This document shows, piece by piece, positions 39,702 to 48,663 of a stretch of 64,000 nucleotides of DNA (positions within the stretch are counted from its first letter, which is position 1; each line of letters begins with the position of its first letter). The notes beneath the pieces were generated by a model. That model saw only the letters and a list, made by a program, of their open reading frames with translations, made no database searches and was not told the origin of the DNA. Source of the DNA: Planctomycetaceae bacterium (GTDB taxonomy: Bacteria; Planctomycetota; Planctomycetia; Pirellulales; Pirellulaceae); contig JAIYDN010000052.1 in assembly GCA_027487485.1 (NCBI GenBank), positions 62,001 through 126,000 of the forward strand, written 5' to 3'. The translations under genes and the position numbers were made by a program.

Positions 39702-40646
39702 TTAGTCTGTTGCTTCGTTCGGAGGTGGTTCGTAGTTAAATTCTTGCCATTTCACCGCCTGTTCCATCGGTTCGATCCGAAGCACGAGCGCACCGTTTTG
39801 GAAAACTCGAACGGTCCCACTTGATTGACTCACAACGATGGCGATCGCTTTCGTGCGTTGCGTGATCGCTGCGGCGGCCCAGTGTCGCGACCCTAGACCT
39901 TTGGACAGCTGCAGATTTTCGTGAAGCATTTCGATGATTTGGCGAGAACGCTCAACAACGCCGTCTGCTGAAACGATAAAGCCGCCGTCCATTTGGGCGA
40001 TTTCCTTGATATCCTCGCGGACACGGGCGTCGTGAAGGTTCCGCCCCTTGCGACTGTATCCTTTCAGAGGATCAAAGCCGCTATCTTTGCAATGCTGTAA
40101 GACTTTTCGTGTGTCCCCAACCACGAACATTGTCCCTACCTTTTTGCCTTCGCGTCCTTCCCGTCCGATTTGCACTGCCAGATCGATGACGATCTTTAAA
40201 TTGTTGAGGGGAACTGAGCTTTCAAGACGTTGCAGATCGCGACTGGTGAAGCGTCGCATGCGTTCATCCAACCGGATGATCGAGATCGAATCGATGCGAT
40301 TTACTTCAAAACCGCAGTAAACAGCAATAACATCGCAGTGGTTCGCAAGCAGTTCATCCGCCACAGCTTCCAGCAGAGCGTGCTGCAGTCGTTCCAGGAG
40401 GGGCGAGTCTTCTTTGTCCAAAACCAGTGGGATCAGGCCGAATTTGTCGGCGTCCACCAGGTCAGCAACGCGATCGGCAGCGACCAGAATTCGCTTGATT
40501 TCTGGGGGAACAAGCTCGCGCAGACGCTCCCAGTCCGTAGCGCTGTCCAGCAAGATCAGAATCGCATCCGCTTTAACGGCGCAAGCCAGTCCGCCAGCCG
40601 ATTCGATCACGCTGGCAAATTCACGGGTGAACTTCTGAACAGTCAT
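39702..40646 (-). CDS. Diadenylate cyclase (DacZ-type), c-di-AMP synthase
   Basis: Makes cyclic di-AMP from two ATP. The C-terminal DAC (DisA_N) domain, about residues 190-300, has MDGGFIVSADGVV for the DGA region and LSKGLGSRHWAAAAITQRTK for the RHR region (RHW here). IAIVVSQSSGTVRVFQNG closes the domain. These variants resemble archaeal DacZ enzymes (GxRHxAAAAIT) more than bacterial DisA or CdaA. The N-terminal 150 residues form a pyruvate-kinase-like alpha/beta domain (MTVQKFTREFASVIES; LACAVKADAILILL), also DacZ-like. There is no transmembrane region or HhH DNA-binding domain. Likely co-transcribed with the downstream SDR gene (2-base gap). Confidence 0.88.
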   Translation of the reverse strand: MTVQKFTREFASVIESAGGLACAVKADAILILLDSATDWERLRELVPPEIKRILVAADRVADLVDADKFGLIPLVLDKEDSPLLERLQHALLEAVADELLANHCDVIAVYCGFEVNRIDSISIIRLDERMRRFTSRDLQRLESSVPLNNLKIVIDLAVQIGREGREGKKVGTMFVVGDTRKVLQHCKDSGFDPLKGYSRKGRNLHDARVREDIKEIAQMDGGFIVSADGVVERSRQIIEMLHENLQLSKGLGSRHWAAAAITQRTKAIAIVVSQSSGTVRVFQNGALVLRIEPMEQAVKWQEFNYEPPPNEATD

Positions 40647-40758
40647 TTTTCTTGAGATCCGGCAAGCGTGTAAAATCGGACGACCGTAAAGAGTAGCATC
40701 TAAGTGTAATTTCCCAGCGATTTTTCATCAATTGGGGCAAGCAAGATCTGTTTTGATG

Positions 40759-40786
40759 TTGCGAGATACGGCTCGATGGCTATACT
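40759..40786 (+). promoter_or_regulatory. Candidate promoter for rpmB-gatC
   Basis: TTGCGA at 40759-40764 and TATACT at 40781-40786 have a 16-base spacer, 70 bases upstream of the rpmB ATG. The region is divergent from the diadenylate cyclase gene. It is a plausible sigma-70 promoter by consensus only. Confidence 0.5.
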
Positions 40787-40855
40787 TCGTGCCCCGTTGA
40801 GAGACGAAACTCAACGCAGTTAGGTTCGATTCGTCGGTGATGTTAAGGGTGGATT

Positions 40856-41116
40856 ATGTCCAAGTCTTGCGAAGTTTGTGGAAAAGTAGCCTCGGTTGGC
40901 AATCAAGTCGAGATTCGCGGTAAGGCGAAATACTTGGGTGGTGTCGGTACGAAAGTCACCGGAATTACGAAGCGCCGCTTTACGCCCAACCTGCAATCCA
41001 TCAAGGCATCCTTGCCAAATGGCGAAGTTCGTACCATTCGCGTCTGCGTCCAGTGCATTCGCAGCGGCCGAATTCGCAAGGCCGTTCGCGCCAAGCCTTT
41101 CGCACTACCTTCCTAA
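40856..41116 (+). CDS. rpmB: 50S ribosomal protein L28
   Basis: Large-subunit ribosomal protein, 86 residues. The sequence begins MSKSCEVCGKVASVGNQV and continues TKVTGITKRRFTPNLQSIKA and VRTIRVCVQCIRSGRIRKAV, matching bacterial L28. It has two CxxC pairs (CEVC and CVQC), so this is the zinc-binding (C+) form. It is followed 19 bases later by gatC, an arrangement that suggests a short translation-related transcript. Confidence 0.96.
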   Translation: MSKSCEVCGKVASVGNQVEIRGKAKYLGGVGTKVTGITKRRFTPNLQSIKASLPNGEVRTIRVCVQCIRSGRIRKAVRAKPFALPS

Positions 41117-41135
41117 TTTTGCGAGGGGTCCTTCG

Positions 41136-41423
41136 ATGGCACTGTCCGCCGAAGATGTTTTGCGAATTGCTAATCTTGCTCGACTTTCGCTTGAGCAACA
41201 GGAAGTATCGGACCTCACAGCCAAGCTCGGTAGTATCGTAGGCTTGGTGGAACAGTTGTCGGAAGTGAACACCGACAATGTCGAACCGATGGTTCATGCT
41301 TTCGAATTAAACAACGTCCTTGCTGACGACGTCGTTGGACAATCTTTGCCACGCGAGTTGGCTCTTCATAATGCACCCGCTTCGGATGACGAATGTTTCC
41401 GAGTTCCAGCGGTACTTGGGTGA
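41136..41423 (+). CDS. gatC: Aspartyl/glutamyl-tRNA(Asn/Gln) amidotransferase subunit C
   Basis: Small subunit of the GatCAB transamidosome, which converts Glu-tRNA(Gln) or Asp-tRNA(Asn) into correctly aminoacylated tRNAs. The 95 residues show the family pattern: DVLRIANLARLSLEQQEVSD, LTAKLGSIVGLVEQLSEVNT, then VEPMVHAFELNNVLADDVV and DDECFRVPAVLG at the end. The open frame begins far upstream inside rpmB, but the true start is the ATG at 41136. gatA and gatB are not in this window. The next gene starts with a GTG overlapping the gatC stop by 4 bases. Confidence 0.95.
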   Translation: MALSAEDVLRIANLARLSLEQQEVSDLTAKLGSIVGLVEQLSEVNTDNVEPMVHAFELNNVLADDVVGQSLPRELALHNAPASDDECFRVPAVLG

Positions 41424-42388
41424 GTAATGTGTGGAAGATCAGGACGTTTCTTAACACTGATACTCCAGCACTTTCGTCCCTTTGGGCATCTCATCACGGT
41501 GCATTTAAGTCGCAAAGCCAATGCTCGGTCCCGATTTGGGATCAATGCGTTTTAAGCAAGTCATTTTTTCGCAGTGACAGTCTTGCCCTCGCTTTGGATT
41601 CTAGCGACCAACCGGTCGGCTTCGTTCACTTTGGTTTTGGCGGCAATCCAGGCGGAAACCGGATCAGTGACGCTCAAGCCCTGATTCACAAGCTTTGCGT
41701 GCAGCCGGGGCAGGAAGAAGACGCCATTGCGGCCTCCCTTTTGCAATTTGCAGAGCAATCCCTGAGAACTCAGGGGGCCACCAGCTGCTCCGCGTTGGGG
41801 TCGATGGAAAGGCAAGCGTTTTATGTGGGGGTTGCAGACCGCGACAACCTGATGGGGGTTCTTGTTCGCGATGCTCGTACGCAACGATGGCTCGCAAATG
41901 CAGGTTTTCTTGCGATTCGACCGACGGAATGCTGGGAGCTGGACCTTTCTTCGTTTCGCCCCCCCATGGATCGAACTCAGATCGGCATTCGCAGAACTTG
42001 TACCGTGGGTAGATTGATCGATGAAGAGCTTCATCAATCATGGTGGCTCAGCTCGGTACTCGGCCATTGCGAGCAGATCCGCTTTAATTTAGTGCTGCGG
42101 TCTCCGCCAAAAGTGGAAAGCGAGATCTTGTTTTGGTACCCGGACCCAACCTTGGTGGGGGTGGATTCCACCATTGTTAGGCTGTGGATGCCGAATCTTC
42201 CGCAGGCAGAAGAATCCAGGGAGCGATTCATTTACCTGATGGCTGAATCGTTGCGTCAGATCCAACAAGATAGAAAATTTGCGGTAAGAACCTTCGCATC
42301 ACCTGCTCAGCAGCCTACGGTGACTCTTCTTCAGAGGTTAGGTTTTAAGTCGGTCGACCATGGCGTCGTTTACGCTAAAGATTTCTAG
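41420..42388 (+). CDS. Tandem GNAT-type N-acetyltransferase-like protein
   Basis: A 322-residue protein that looks like two GNAT folds in tandem. The first half carries LALALDSSDQPVGFVHFGFG, LIHKLCVQPGQEEDAIAASL and LQFAEQSLRTQGATSC, the acetyl-CoA-binding helix region. The second half carries VDSTIVRLWMPNLPQAEESR and VTLLQRLGFKSVDHGVVYAK, which is the C-terminal GNAT strand. The acyl-CoA loop (Q/R-x-x-G-x-G/A) is not clear in either half, so substrate and even activity are uncertain. The start is GTG at 41420, overlapping the gatC stop (GTGA), which implies translational coupling. The gap to the next gene is 194 bases and shows no obvious element. Confidence 0.75.
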   Translation: MSNVWKIRTFLNTDTPALSSLWASHHGAFKSQSQCSVPIWDQCVLSKSFFRSDSLALALDSSDQPVGFVHFGFGGNPGGNRISDAQALIHKLCVQPGQEEDAIAASLLQFAEQSLRTQGATSCSALGSMERQAFYVGVADRDNLMGVLVRDARTQRWLANAGFLAIRPTECWELDLSSFRPPMDRTQIGIRRTCTVGRLIDEELHQSWWLSSVLGHCEQIRFNLVLRSPPKVESEILFWYPDPTLVGVDSTIVRLWMPNLPQAEESRERFIYLMAESLRQIQQDRKFAVRTFASPAQQPTVTLLQRLGFKSVDHGVVYAKDF

Positions 42389-42582
42389 GGGCAGGCAGCT
42401 CAACGAACCGCGCTCGCAAAGAGAAAAATCGAGCATATGGCAGTTGACAGTTTTTGAGGTACGGGACACGCTAGTGCCCACACATCGGACGCTATTGGTT
42501 TAGCAAAATCGTCTTGTGATCCCCCCGGATGGAAACTGGGGTCCTCCTACTCAAAATACACGCCTGGTGATGGAGCTAATCG

Positions 42583-43080
42583 GTGAATTTAGTGATTAAC
42601 TCGAAAATGCAAAACGCCCTCGATGGAGACTGCGCGGTTCAAGAACCAATGTTGGTTCCGGGAATGTCCTGCGGTATCGACCTTTCCCAAGCGTTGGTCT
42701 TGGATCCAGAATTGGATTCGGACCTGGATTCGCAGCCATCTGTAGAATTTGGACAACCTCTTCAGGATTGGTTCGAATTGGCATTGAAGGCCGAAACGCC
42801 TCGATTGGCTCCTGTCAAAAGTTCGTGGGGTGAAGACGAAGAGGATGTTGAAGACGATATCCCTGGGGATGACGTTGAAGAAGACGAGCAAGATCCATTC
42901 GACGATTTCGACGAAGATGATTTCGATGACGATTTCGATGATGATTTCGAAGAAGAACTCGACGACGAGTACGAAATCGAGCCTGCTGACGATGGGCTTG
43001 TCCCAGGTGCGGTCGAAGATATCGACGAAGAGATCCTGGACGAAGACGAAGAAATCGATCCAGGTCTCGACGACCTGTAA
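42583..43080 (+). CDS. Hypothetical strongly acidic protein upstream of ileS
   Basis: The 165-residue protein has an ordinary N-terminal half (PMLVPGMSCGIDLSQALVLD). From about residue 85 the rest is almost continuous Asp/Glu: EDEEDVEDDIPGDDVEED and FDEDDFDDDFDDDFEEEL are examples. The low-complexity tail should be disordered and could bind metal or basic proteins such as ribosomal proteins. I do not recognise a family. The start is GTG at 42583; a later ATG at 42607 is also possible. It ends 29 bases before ileS and is probably co-transcribed with it. On the other strand the acidic tract makes a long serine-rich open frame, which is a shadow. Confidence 0.7.
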   Translation: MNLVINSKMQNALDGDCAVQEPMLVPGMSCGIDLSQALVLDPELDSDLDSQPSVEFGQPLQDWFELALKAETPRLAPVKSSWGEDEEDVEDDIPGDDVEEDEQDPFDDFDEDDFDDDFDDDFEEELDDEYEIEPADDGLVPGAVEDIDEEILDEDEEIDPGLDDL

Positions 43081-43109
43081 GTAGCTTTCACTAAACGACG
43101 AAATAGGTC

Positions 43110-46100
43110 ATGTTCCAAGCAGTCAAAACGGATATCAAGTTTCCGAAGCTCGAAGAAGATACGCTTGCGTTCTGGAAACAGAATCGCATTTATGAAAAAT
43201 CTCTCGAGCTGCGCAAGGACTCGCCCCCTTTCGTTTTTTTTGAAGGGCCGCCTACCGCGAACGGAATGCCGCATCCAGGGCATTGCCTGACCCGAGCCAT
43301 CAAGGATTTGTTTCCTCGTTATCGCACAATGCGAGGATTCCGGTGCGACAGGAAGGCCGGATGGGATACGCACGGGCTGCCGGTGGAGGTAGAAGTTTGC
43401 AAAGAGCTTGGAATTCACGGCAAAGAGGAGATTGAAAAGTACGGCATCGAAGGGTTTATCCAAAAGTGCCAGCAGAGCGTTTGGAGGTACATGCAAGAGT
43501 GGGAGCGCATGACCGAGCGTCTCGGCTTTTGGATCGATCTTTCGCAAGCCTATGTTACCTATCATCAAAGCTATATCGAAAGCGTTTGGTGGTCGCTCAA
43601 GAGTTTATTCGATCGCGGTCTGTTGTATCGTGGCCACAAGATCGTTTGGTGGTGGGCTCAGGGCGGTACGGCTCTTAGCTCAGGTGAAGTCGGCCAAGGA
43701 TATCGGGAGGTAGCAGACCCCAGCGTCTTCGTTCGCTTTCCTTTAGAAGGGCAAGAAAAAACGTCGCTGGTCGTTTGGACAACGACACCTTGGACTTTGC
43801 CCAGCAACCAGTTTGCGGCTGTCAACCTGAAGCTTGATTACGCGTATTGCCGTGACGAAGAGACCGGTGAGACAATCGTGGTTGCCGAAGCTCTTGTACA
43901 ATCGCTTGCCGAGAAAACCAAGAAGACTTTGACGATAGAAAAGCTGGTTAAGGGTGAGGAACTGGTAGGCTTGCAGTACGTGCCTCCGTTCCCGTACTAC
44001 TATGCTTCGCAAGCGAGCGATAAGGCGCAACTGAAGTCAGGGGAATCGATTCGTCCCTCATGGCGAGTTGTCGCGGCACCTTTCGTGACCACCGACTCCG
44101 GGACAGGCCTTGTGCACTTAGCACCTCCCTTTGGCGAAGCAGATTACGAAGTTTTGGTGGAACAGAAATCTCTGTTTCAAGCGTCTGATGAACTGCCTTT
44201 ATTGTGCGCGGTAGGACCTAACGGGAAATTCACCTCCGAAGCATCCGATTATGAAGGGGTGTGGGTCAAGGACGCTGACAAGCCGATCACACGGCGTCTT
44301 CGCGATGAGGGAAGCCTATGGCACCAAGAGCAATATCTTCACGATTACCCTTTTTGTTGGCGCGCTAGCGAAGACCCCTTGATTCAGTATCCTCGCGAAA
44401 GCTGGTTCATTCGAACCACTTCGTTCAAGGATTCGATGCTGGAAAACAACCGGAAGATCACTTGGTTACCGGAACACATTGGCACTGGCAGATTTGGCAA
44501 CTTCTTGGAGTCGAATGTCGATTGGGCCCTTTCGCGCGAACGCTATTGGGGCACTCCGTTGCCCATTTGGGTCTGTGACGAAACAGGCGAAATGGAAGCG
44601 GTTGGTTGCTATTCAGAGTTACTCGCCAAAAAAGGAGTAACTGGGACTGAAGTTTGGGCTGAGGCCAAAGCAAAGAATCCTGAATTGGTCGACGACCTGC
44701 AAGTTCACAAGCCTTACATTGACGCGATCACGTACGATTCCCCCTTCGCAGCTGGTTCGCGAATGCGTCGCGTGACCGAAGTGATCGATTGCTGGTATGA
44801 CAGCGGAGCGATGCCTTTCGCACAATGGGGATATCCCCACGTCAAAGATTCGGAATTCAAGAGTCAGTTCCCAGCAGACTTTATCAGCGAAGCCATCGAT
44901 CAAACTCGTGGTTGGTTCTACAGCCAGTTGGCCATCAGCACGATGTTGTTCGATGAAAAAACGGTGGCTTACCCCCATCCTTTCAAGAACTGTATCGTCC
45001 TTGGCTTGATGATGGCCGAATGGTATGAAAGCAAAGACGGAAAGCAGCGATATCTGACAGAGGAGGAAGCGAAGACAGCTCTCGGAAATGACTTTGTCTT
45101 GAAGACGGGCAAGATGTCGAAGTCGCTGCGCAATTACCGAAGCCCGCAAGAGATCTTTGACCGCTACGGTGCAGACGCATTGCGATGGTATCTGTTTGCG
45201 AACCAACCACCCTGGAACTCGATCTTGTACAGCGAACGAGCCATTCGCGACAGCGTTCCCGAGTTTATCCTTCGTCTGTGGAACGTGTTCAGCTTCTTCA
45301 CGATTTATGCAGAGATCGATGGATTCCAGGGCCCATCCGATATCACAGGCCCGTTGCATCAATTGAATTCGTCGGAACTGGCTCAATCTAAATCCTACCG
45401 ACCGATATCGCAACGGAGTGAGTTGGATCGTTGGATGATGAGCGAACTGGCTGCAACATGCAAAGATGCAGTCGAGAGAATGGACCGCTACGATAGTTAC
45501 GGAGCTTGCCAAAGCATCAACGCTTTGGTCGACGCTTTGAGCAATTGGTACGTGCGACGCAGTCGGTCGCGTTACTGGGCGTCGGACAAGCAAGCCACCG
45601 ACAAGATCGATGCGTATTGGACTCTTTATGAGAGCCTGATCGTGATTGCCAAGTTGATCGCACCGTTTACGCCATTCTTGGCAGAGGCTTTGTGGAAACA
45701 CCTGAAGGGTGATTTGAAGGGTGTTTGCGAAAGCGTTCACTTGTGCGACTACCCTGATGGAAGCTTTGCAAATACCGACGCCACCTTGAATACTCGGATG
45801 GCATTGCTTCGCGAGATTGCATCGTTGGGTCGATCGGCGAGAATGGAAGCCAAGCTAAAAGTTCGGCAGCCATTGAGCTTGGTGGAGGTGACACTGGCTG
45901 ATGATTCGCACATCGAATGGTTGAAAATGCACGACGATATTGTTCGTGAAGAACTGAATATCGAAGAGATTCATTATGCGAGCGGTGCGAGCCCTTTTGT
46001 CGAGTACTCGGTGCAGCCCAACTTTCGAAAACTTGGGCCTCGCGTTGGCCCCTTGCTTCCCAAGGTCAAGCAAGCGTTGGGTAAAGCCTCGGGCGCTGAG

Positions 46101-46538
46101 TTGCTAGAACAAATGACGCAAAAGGGACTGATCACCCTTGAACTGGACGGCACTAAGCTGGAGCTGGATAGCGAAGACATTCAAGTTCGAATGACTGCCA
46201 AAGCCGGCTGGGCTGCCGCTCAGGGCAAACAATGTGTTGTTGCTTTGAACACAGAGCTCACGGAAGCATTAGTTCGCAAAGGGATCGCAAAAGATGCGAT
46301 CCGTCTCATCCAAGATATGCGAAAGAAGAGACAATGCAATTTCACGGATCGCATTGAAGTTGTTTTGCTAAGCGATGAGACGGCAATCCGCGAAGCGATT
46401 CTAGAGAATCAAGATTTCATTTGTTCCGAAACATTGGCGGTGCGACTATCGATGGAGATGATCTCCAGCGAAGTGGAGCTCGAAACTGTCGAATTAGCCG
46501 ATTCAACGGTTCAGCTAGGACTGAAGCCAACCGCTTAA
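43110..46538 (+). CDS. ileS: Isoleucyl-tRNA synthetase (type 2, eukaryote-like)
   Basis: Charges tRNA(Ile) with isoleucine; class I synthetase of 1142 residues. The HIGH motif is HPGH at residues 55-58 in [23 protein letters not shown] is exact at about residues 668-672 ([10 protein letters not shown]). The editing (CP1) domain is present with [15 protein letters not shown], and [17 protein letters not shown] is family-specific. A long C-terminal extension without the CxxC zinc pairs of the E. coli enzyme points to the type 2 form, which is commonly less sensitive to mupirocin. This is an inference from family knowledge. It follows the acidic protein gene (29 bases) and precedes fumC (28 bases). 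Confidence 0.96.
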   Translation: MFQAVKTDIKFPKLEEDTLAFWKQNRIYEKSLELRKDSPPFVFFEGPPTANGMPHPGHCLTRAIKDLFPRYRTMRGFRCDRKAGWDTHGLPVEVEVCKELGIHGKEEIEKYGIEGFIQKCQQSVWRYMQEWERMTERLGFWIDLSQAYVTYHQSYIESVWWSLKSLFDRGLLYRGHKIVWWWAQGGTALSSGEVGQGYREVADPSVFVRFPLEGQEKTSLVVWTTTPWTLPSNQFAAVNLKLDYAYCRDEETGETIVVAEALVQSLAEKTKKTLTIEKLVKGEELVGLQYVPPFPYYYASQASDKAQLKSGESIRPSWRVVAAPFVTTDSGTGLVHLAPPFGEADYEVLVEQKSLFQASDELPLLCAVGPNGKFTSEASDYEGVWVKDADKPITRRLRDEGSLWHQEQYLHDYPFCWRASEDPLIQYPRESWFIRTTSFKDSMLENNRKITWLPEHIGTGRFGNFLESNVDWALSRERYWGTPLPIWVCDETGEMEAVGCYSELLAKKGVTGTEVWAEAKAKNPELVDDLQVHKPYIDAITYDSPFAAGSRMRRVTEVIDCWYDSGAMPFAQWGYPHVKDSEFKSQFPADFISEAIDQTRGWFYSQLAISTMLFDEKTVAYPHPFKNCIVLGLMMAEWYESKDGKQRYLTEEEAKTALGNDFVLKTGKMSKSLRNYRSPQEIFDRYGADALRWYLFANQPPWNSILYSERAIRDSVPEFILRLWNVFSFFTIYAEIDGFQGPSDITGPLHQLNSSELAQSKSYRPISQRSELDRWMMSELAATCKDAVERMDRYDSYGACQSINALVDALSNWYVRRSRSRYWASDKQATDKIDAYWTLYESLIVIAKLIAPFTPFLAEALWKHLKGDLKGVCESVHLCDYPDGSFANTDATLNTRMALLREIASLGRSARMEAKLKVRQPLSLVEVTLADDSHIEWLKMHDDIVREELNIEEIHYASGASPFVEYSVQPNFRKLGPRVGPLLPKVKQALGKASGAELLEQMTQKGLITLELDGTKLELDSEDIQVRMTAKAGWAAAQGKQCVVALNTELTEALVRKGIAKDAIRLIQDMRKKRQCNFTDRIEVVLLSDETAIREAILENQDFICSETLAVRLSMEMISSEVELETVELADSTVQLGLKPTA

Positions 46539-46566
46539 TCTACCTTTTTAATAGACGAAGAGAATC

Positions 46567-47991
46567 ATGACGAACTTCCGAACTGAAGTCGATTCCATGG
46601 GCGAGGTTCTTGTACCTGCCAACGCTTATTACAGCGCTCAAACGCAACGTGCGGTCGAGAATTTTCCAATTTCAGGGTGGCAGCTGCCTGTCCCCTTGAT
46701 TCGCGGCATGGGCCGAGTGAAGCTTGCGTGCGCCAAAGCCAACAACGATCTTGGAAAGCTCACCGGTACTGGTAAGAATCCATTGTCAGCGGAGCAAGTC
46801 CAAGCGACGTTTGCAGCCTGCCAAGAAGTGATCGATGGCAAGATGGACGGCGAGTTCCCAGTCGACGTCTTCCAAACAGGCTCGGGAACTTCGAGCAATA
46901 TGAACATCAACGAAGTCATCTCCAACCGTGCCATTGAGCTGATGGGCGGAGATCGATTTTCCAAGTCAAAACCGATCCATCCCAATGATCACGTCAACAT
47001 GGGACAGAGCACCAATGACACGTTCCCGACCGCCATTCACGTTGCGACCGCTTGCGAAATCCATAACACCTTGATTCCGCAACTGGAAAAGTTGCATCGG
47101 ATCATGCGAGACAAAGCGCAGCAATGGGACAAGGTGATCAAGATCGGACGAACGCACTTGATGGACGCAACCCCATTGCGTTTAGGACAAGAGTTCGGAG
47201 CGTTCGCACGTCAGATCGAATTGTCGATCGAGCGCGCGAAAGTAGCTGCGAAGGCCGTCTATGAATTACCCGTTGGCGGAACTGCGGTAGGAAGCGGCAT
47301 CAACACTCATCCTGAATTTGGTTCGCGAGTCGCAGCTGATTTAGTCAAGCAAACTGGAATTGAATTCATCGAAGCAGTCGATCATTTCGAAGCCAATGCG
47401 CAGCGGGACGGCTTGGTAGAATCGCATGGGCAAATCAAAGCGATCGCCATGACCTTGTTCAATGTTTCTAACAACATCCGCTGGTTAGGCTCGGGACCAC
47501 GTTGTGGATTCTACGAGGTCATTTTGCCAGACCGTCAGCCAGGCTCGTCGATTATGCCAGGCAAGGTAAATCCCGTCATGTGCGAAAGCATGATGCAGTT
47601 GACAGCACGAGTGATGGGGAACGACACGACCATGACCATGTGTGGTGCAACAGGCGGCAACTTCCAATTGAACATCATGATGCCGATCATGGGTCATGCG
47701 ATGCTGGAAAGCATCGCTTTGCTATCCAATGGTATCGGAGCATTTATCGAATTCTGCATGGACGGCTTGGAAGCCAATCCCGAAGCCTGCGAGGCAGCTG
47801 TAGAACAAAGCCTTTCGATGGTAACCAGCCTGAACCCGTACATTGGCTACGAAAAGGCAGCCAAGCTGACGAAAGAAGCCTTCGCATCGGGTAAGACCAT
47901 ACGCGAACTATGTGTGGAGCAGAGCATCCTGCCAAAAGAAACGCTCGATGCTGCACTCGATCCATTCACCATGACCGAGCCACAAGCGTAA
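46567..47991 (+). CDS. fumC: Class II fumarate hydratase
   Basis: Converts fumarate to L-malate in the citric acid cycle. The 474 residues are full length for the homotetrameric, iron-independent enzyme. Conserved blocks: TEVDSMGEVLVPANAYYSAQT near the start, TGSGTSSNMNINEVISNRA, HPNDHVNMGQSTNDTFPTA, IGRTHLMDATPLRLGQE, and the fumarase/aspartase signature GSSIMPGKVNPV with its catalytic serine loop. The C-terminal NPYIGYEKAAKLTKEAF is normal. It lies 28 bases after ileS, and the downstream 70 bases separate it from convergent fliW. No clear terminator hairpin with T-tract is present there. Confidence 0.97.
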   Translation: MTNFRTEVDSMGEVLVPANAYYSAQTQRAVENFPISGWQLPVPLIRGMGRVKLACAKANNDLGKLTGTGKNPLSAEQVQATFAACQEVIDGKMDGEFPVDVFQTGSGTSSNMNINEVISNRAIELMGGDRFSKSKPIHPNDHVNMGQSTNDTFPTAIHVATACEIHNTLIPQLEKLHRIMRDKAQQWDKVIKIGRTHLMDATPLRLGQEFGAFARQIELSIERAKVAAKAVYELPVGGTAVGSGINTHPEFGSRVAADLVKQTGIEFIEAVDHFEANAQRDGLVESHGQIKAIAMTLFNVSNNIRWLGSGPRCGFYEVILPDRQPGSSIMPGKVNPVMCESMMQLTARVMGNDTTMTMCGATGGNFQLNIMMPIMGHAMLESIALLSNGIGAFIEFCMDGLEANPEACEAAVEQSLSMVTSLNPYIGYEKAAKLTKEAFASGKTIRELCVEQSILPKETLDAALDPFTMTEPQA

Positions 47992-48060
47992 GTACTCACG
48001 TAGAATAGTAGCAGAATAGTAGTCGACGAAGTACTGACTCTTGAAGACAACGAACGCTGC

Positions 48061-48522
48061 TTAAGCAGCCCGCTTAGCAGTAGCAGATGTCCGTTGTGCA
48101 ACAGGATCAGACAGTCGCAATGGCATGGCCAGCGGTTGATCGTCGGTCACGACGACTTGGATGGCGATGTGTCGCGAGGCATTGAGCAGGATGGGGCTCT
48201 TCAGGTTGGCAGTGAGAGTTGATCCTGACTTGCTGACTACGCTCAAAACATACATCTGATCTTGAGCGTGCAAGTGGAGCAATTCCAGCTCTCGCTTGTG
48301 GACATGAGCTCGATAATTCGGCGCAAAACGACGAGGGCTCACGACAGGCACGGCAACGTTGGCCAGCGCAACCGACTGGAGCCAGGCAACTTCTTCATTA
48401 TCTAAACTGGATAGCAAAACCCAGTGCCGGCACGTTTCAAAGCCGATCAAACCATGCGGCATGAGCAACATGTCCGAGTGATTGATCTCCATATTGCCGA
48501 ACCTGGAAGATTGGATTTGCAT
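48061..48522 (-). CDS. fliW: Flagellar assembly factor FliW
   Basis: Binds flagellin and antagonises the RNA-binding regulator CsrA, coupling flagellin synthesis to assembly. The 153 residues include QIQSSRFGNMEINHSDMLLM, PHGLIGFETCRHWVLLSS, EVAWLQSVALANVAVPVVSP and ANLKSPILLNASRHIAIQVV, all typical of FliW. I chose the ATG at 48522; the longer frame starts with TTG at 48540. Usually fliW is beside csrA and flagellin genes, but neither is here, which is unusual. It implies that the organism is flagellated or retains the CsrA control circuit elsewhere. Confidence 0.92.
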   Translation of the reverse strand: MQIQSSRFGNMEINHSDMLLMPHGLIGFETCRHWVLLSSLDNEEVAWLQSVALANVAVPVVSPRRFAPNYRAHVHKRELELLHLHAQDQMYVLSVVSKSGSTLTANLKSPILLNASRHIAIQVVVTDDQPLAMPLRLSDPVAQRTSATAKRAA

Positions 48523-48663
48523 GACGTCACCGTGGACCAAAGATCGAACTGTGTGCTACAATCGCTTCTATCGGCAAACTTCAGTGCTTTGCGTTAACAC
48601 TTTTTTCTGGTCTTCTATTTTCCTTTTTTTCGCCGCCAGGCCCATCGCCAGTCCTAAAAATCA

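Noticed and set aside
39880-39920. Considering the diadenylate cyclase inactive because RHR reads RHW
   Set aside because: DacZ-type enzymes tolerate substitutions at the third position, and the rest of the motif (GSRHWAAAAIT) is intact, so inactivity is not supported.
42762-43568. 268-codon minus-strand open frame rich in serine
   Set aside because: It lies antisense to the acidic protein and the start of ileS. The serine run is the complement of the Asp/Glu codons. It has no recognisable domain.
44619-45740. 373-codon minus-strand open frame
   Set aside because: It is antisense to the well-supported ileS coding frame and shows no family motif; long shadows are expected opposite biased codons.
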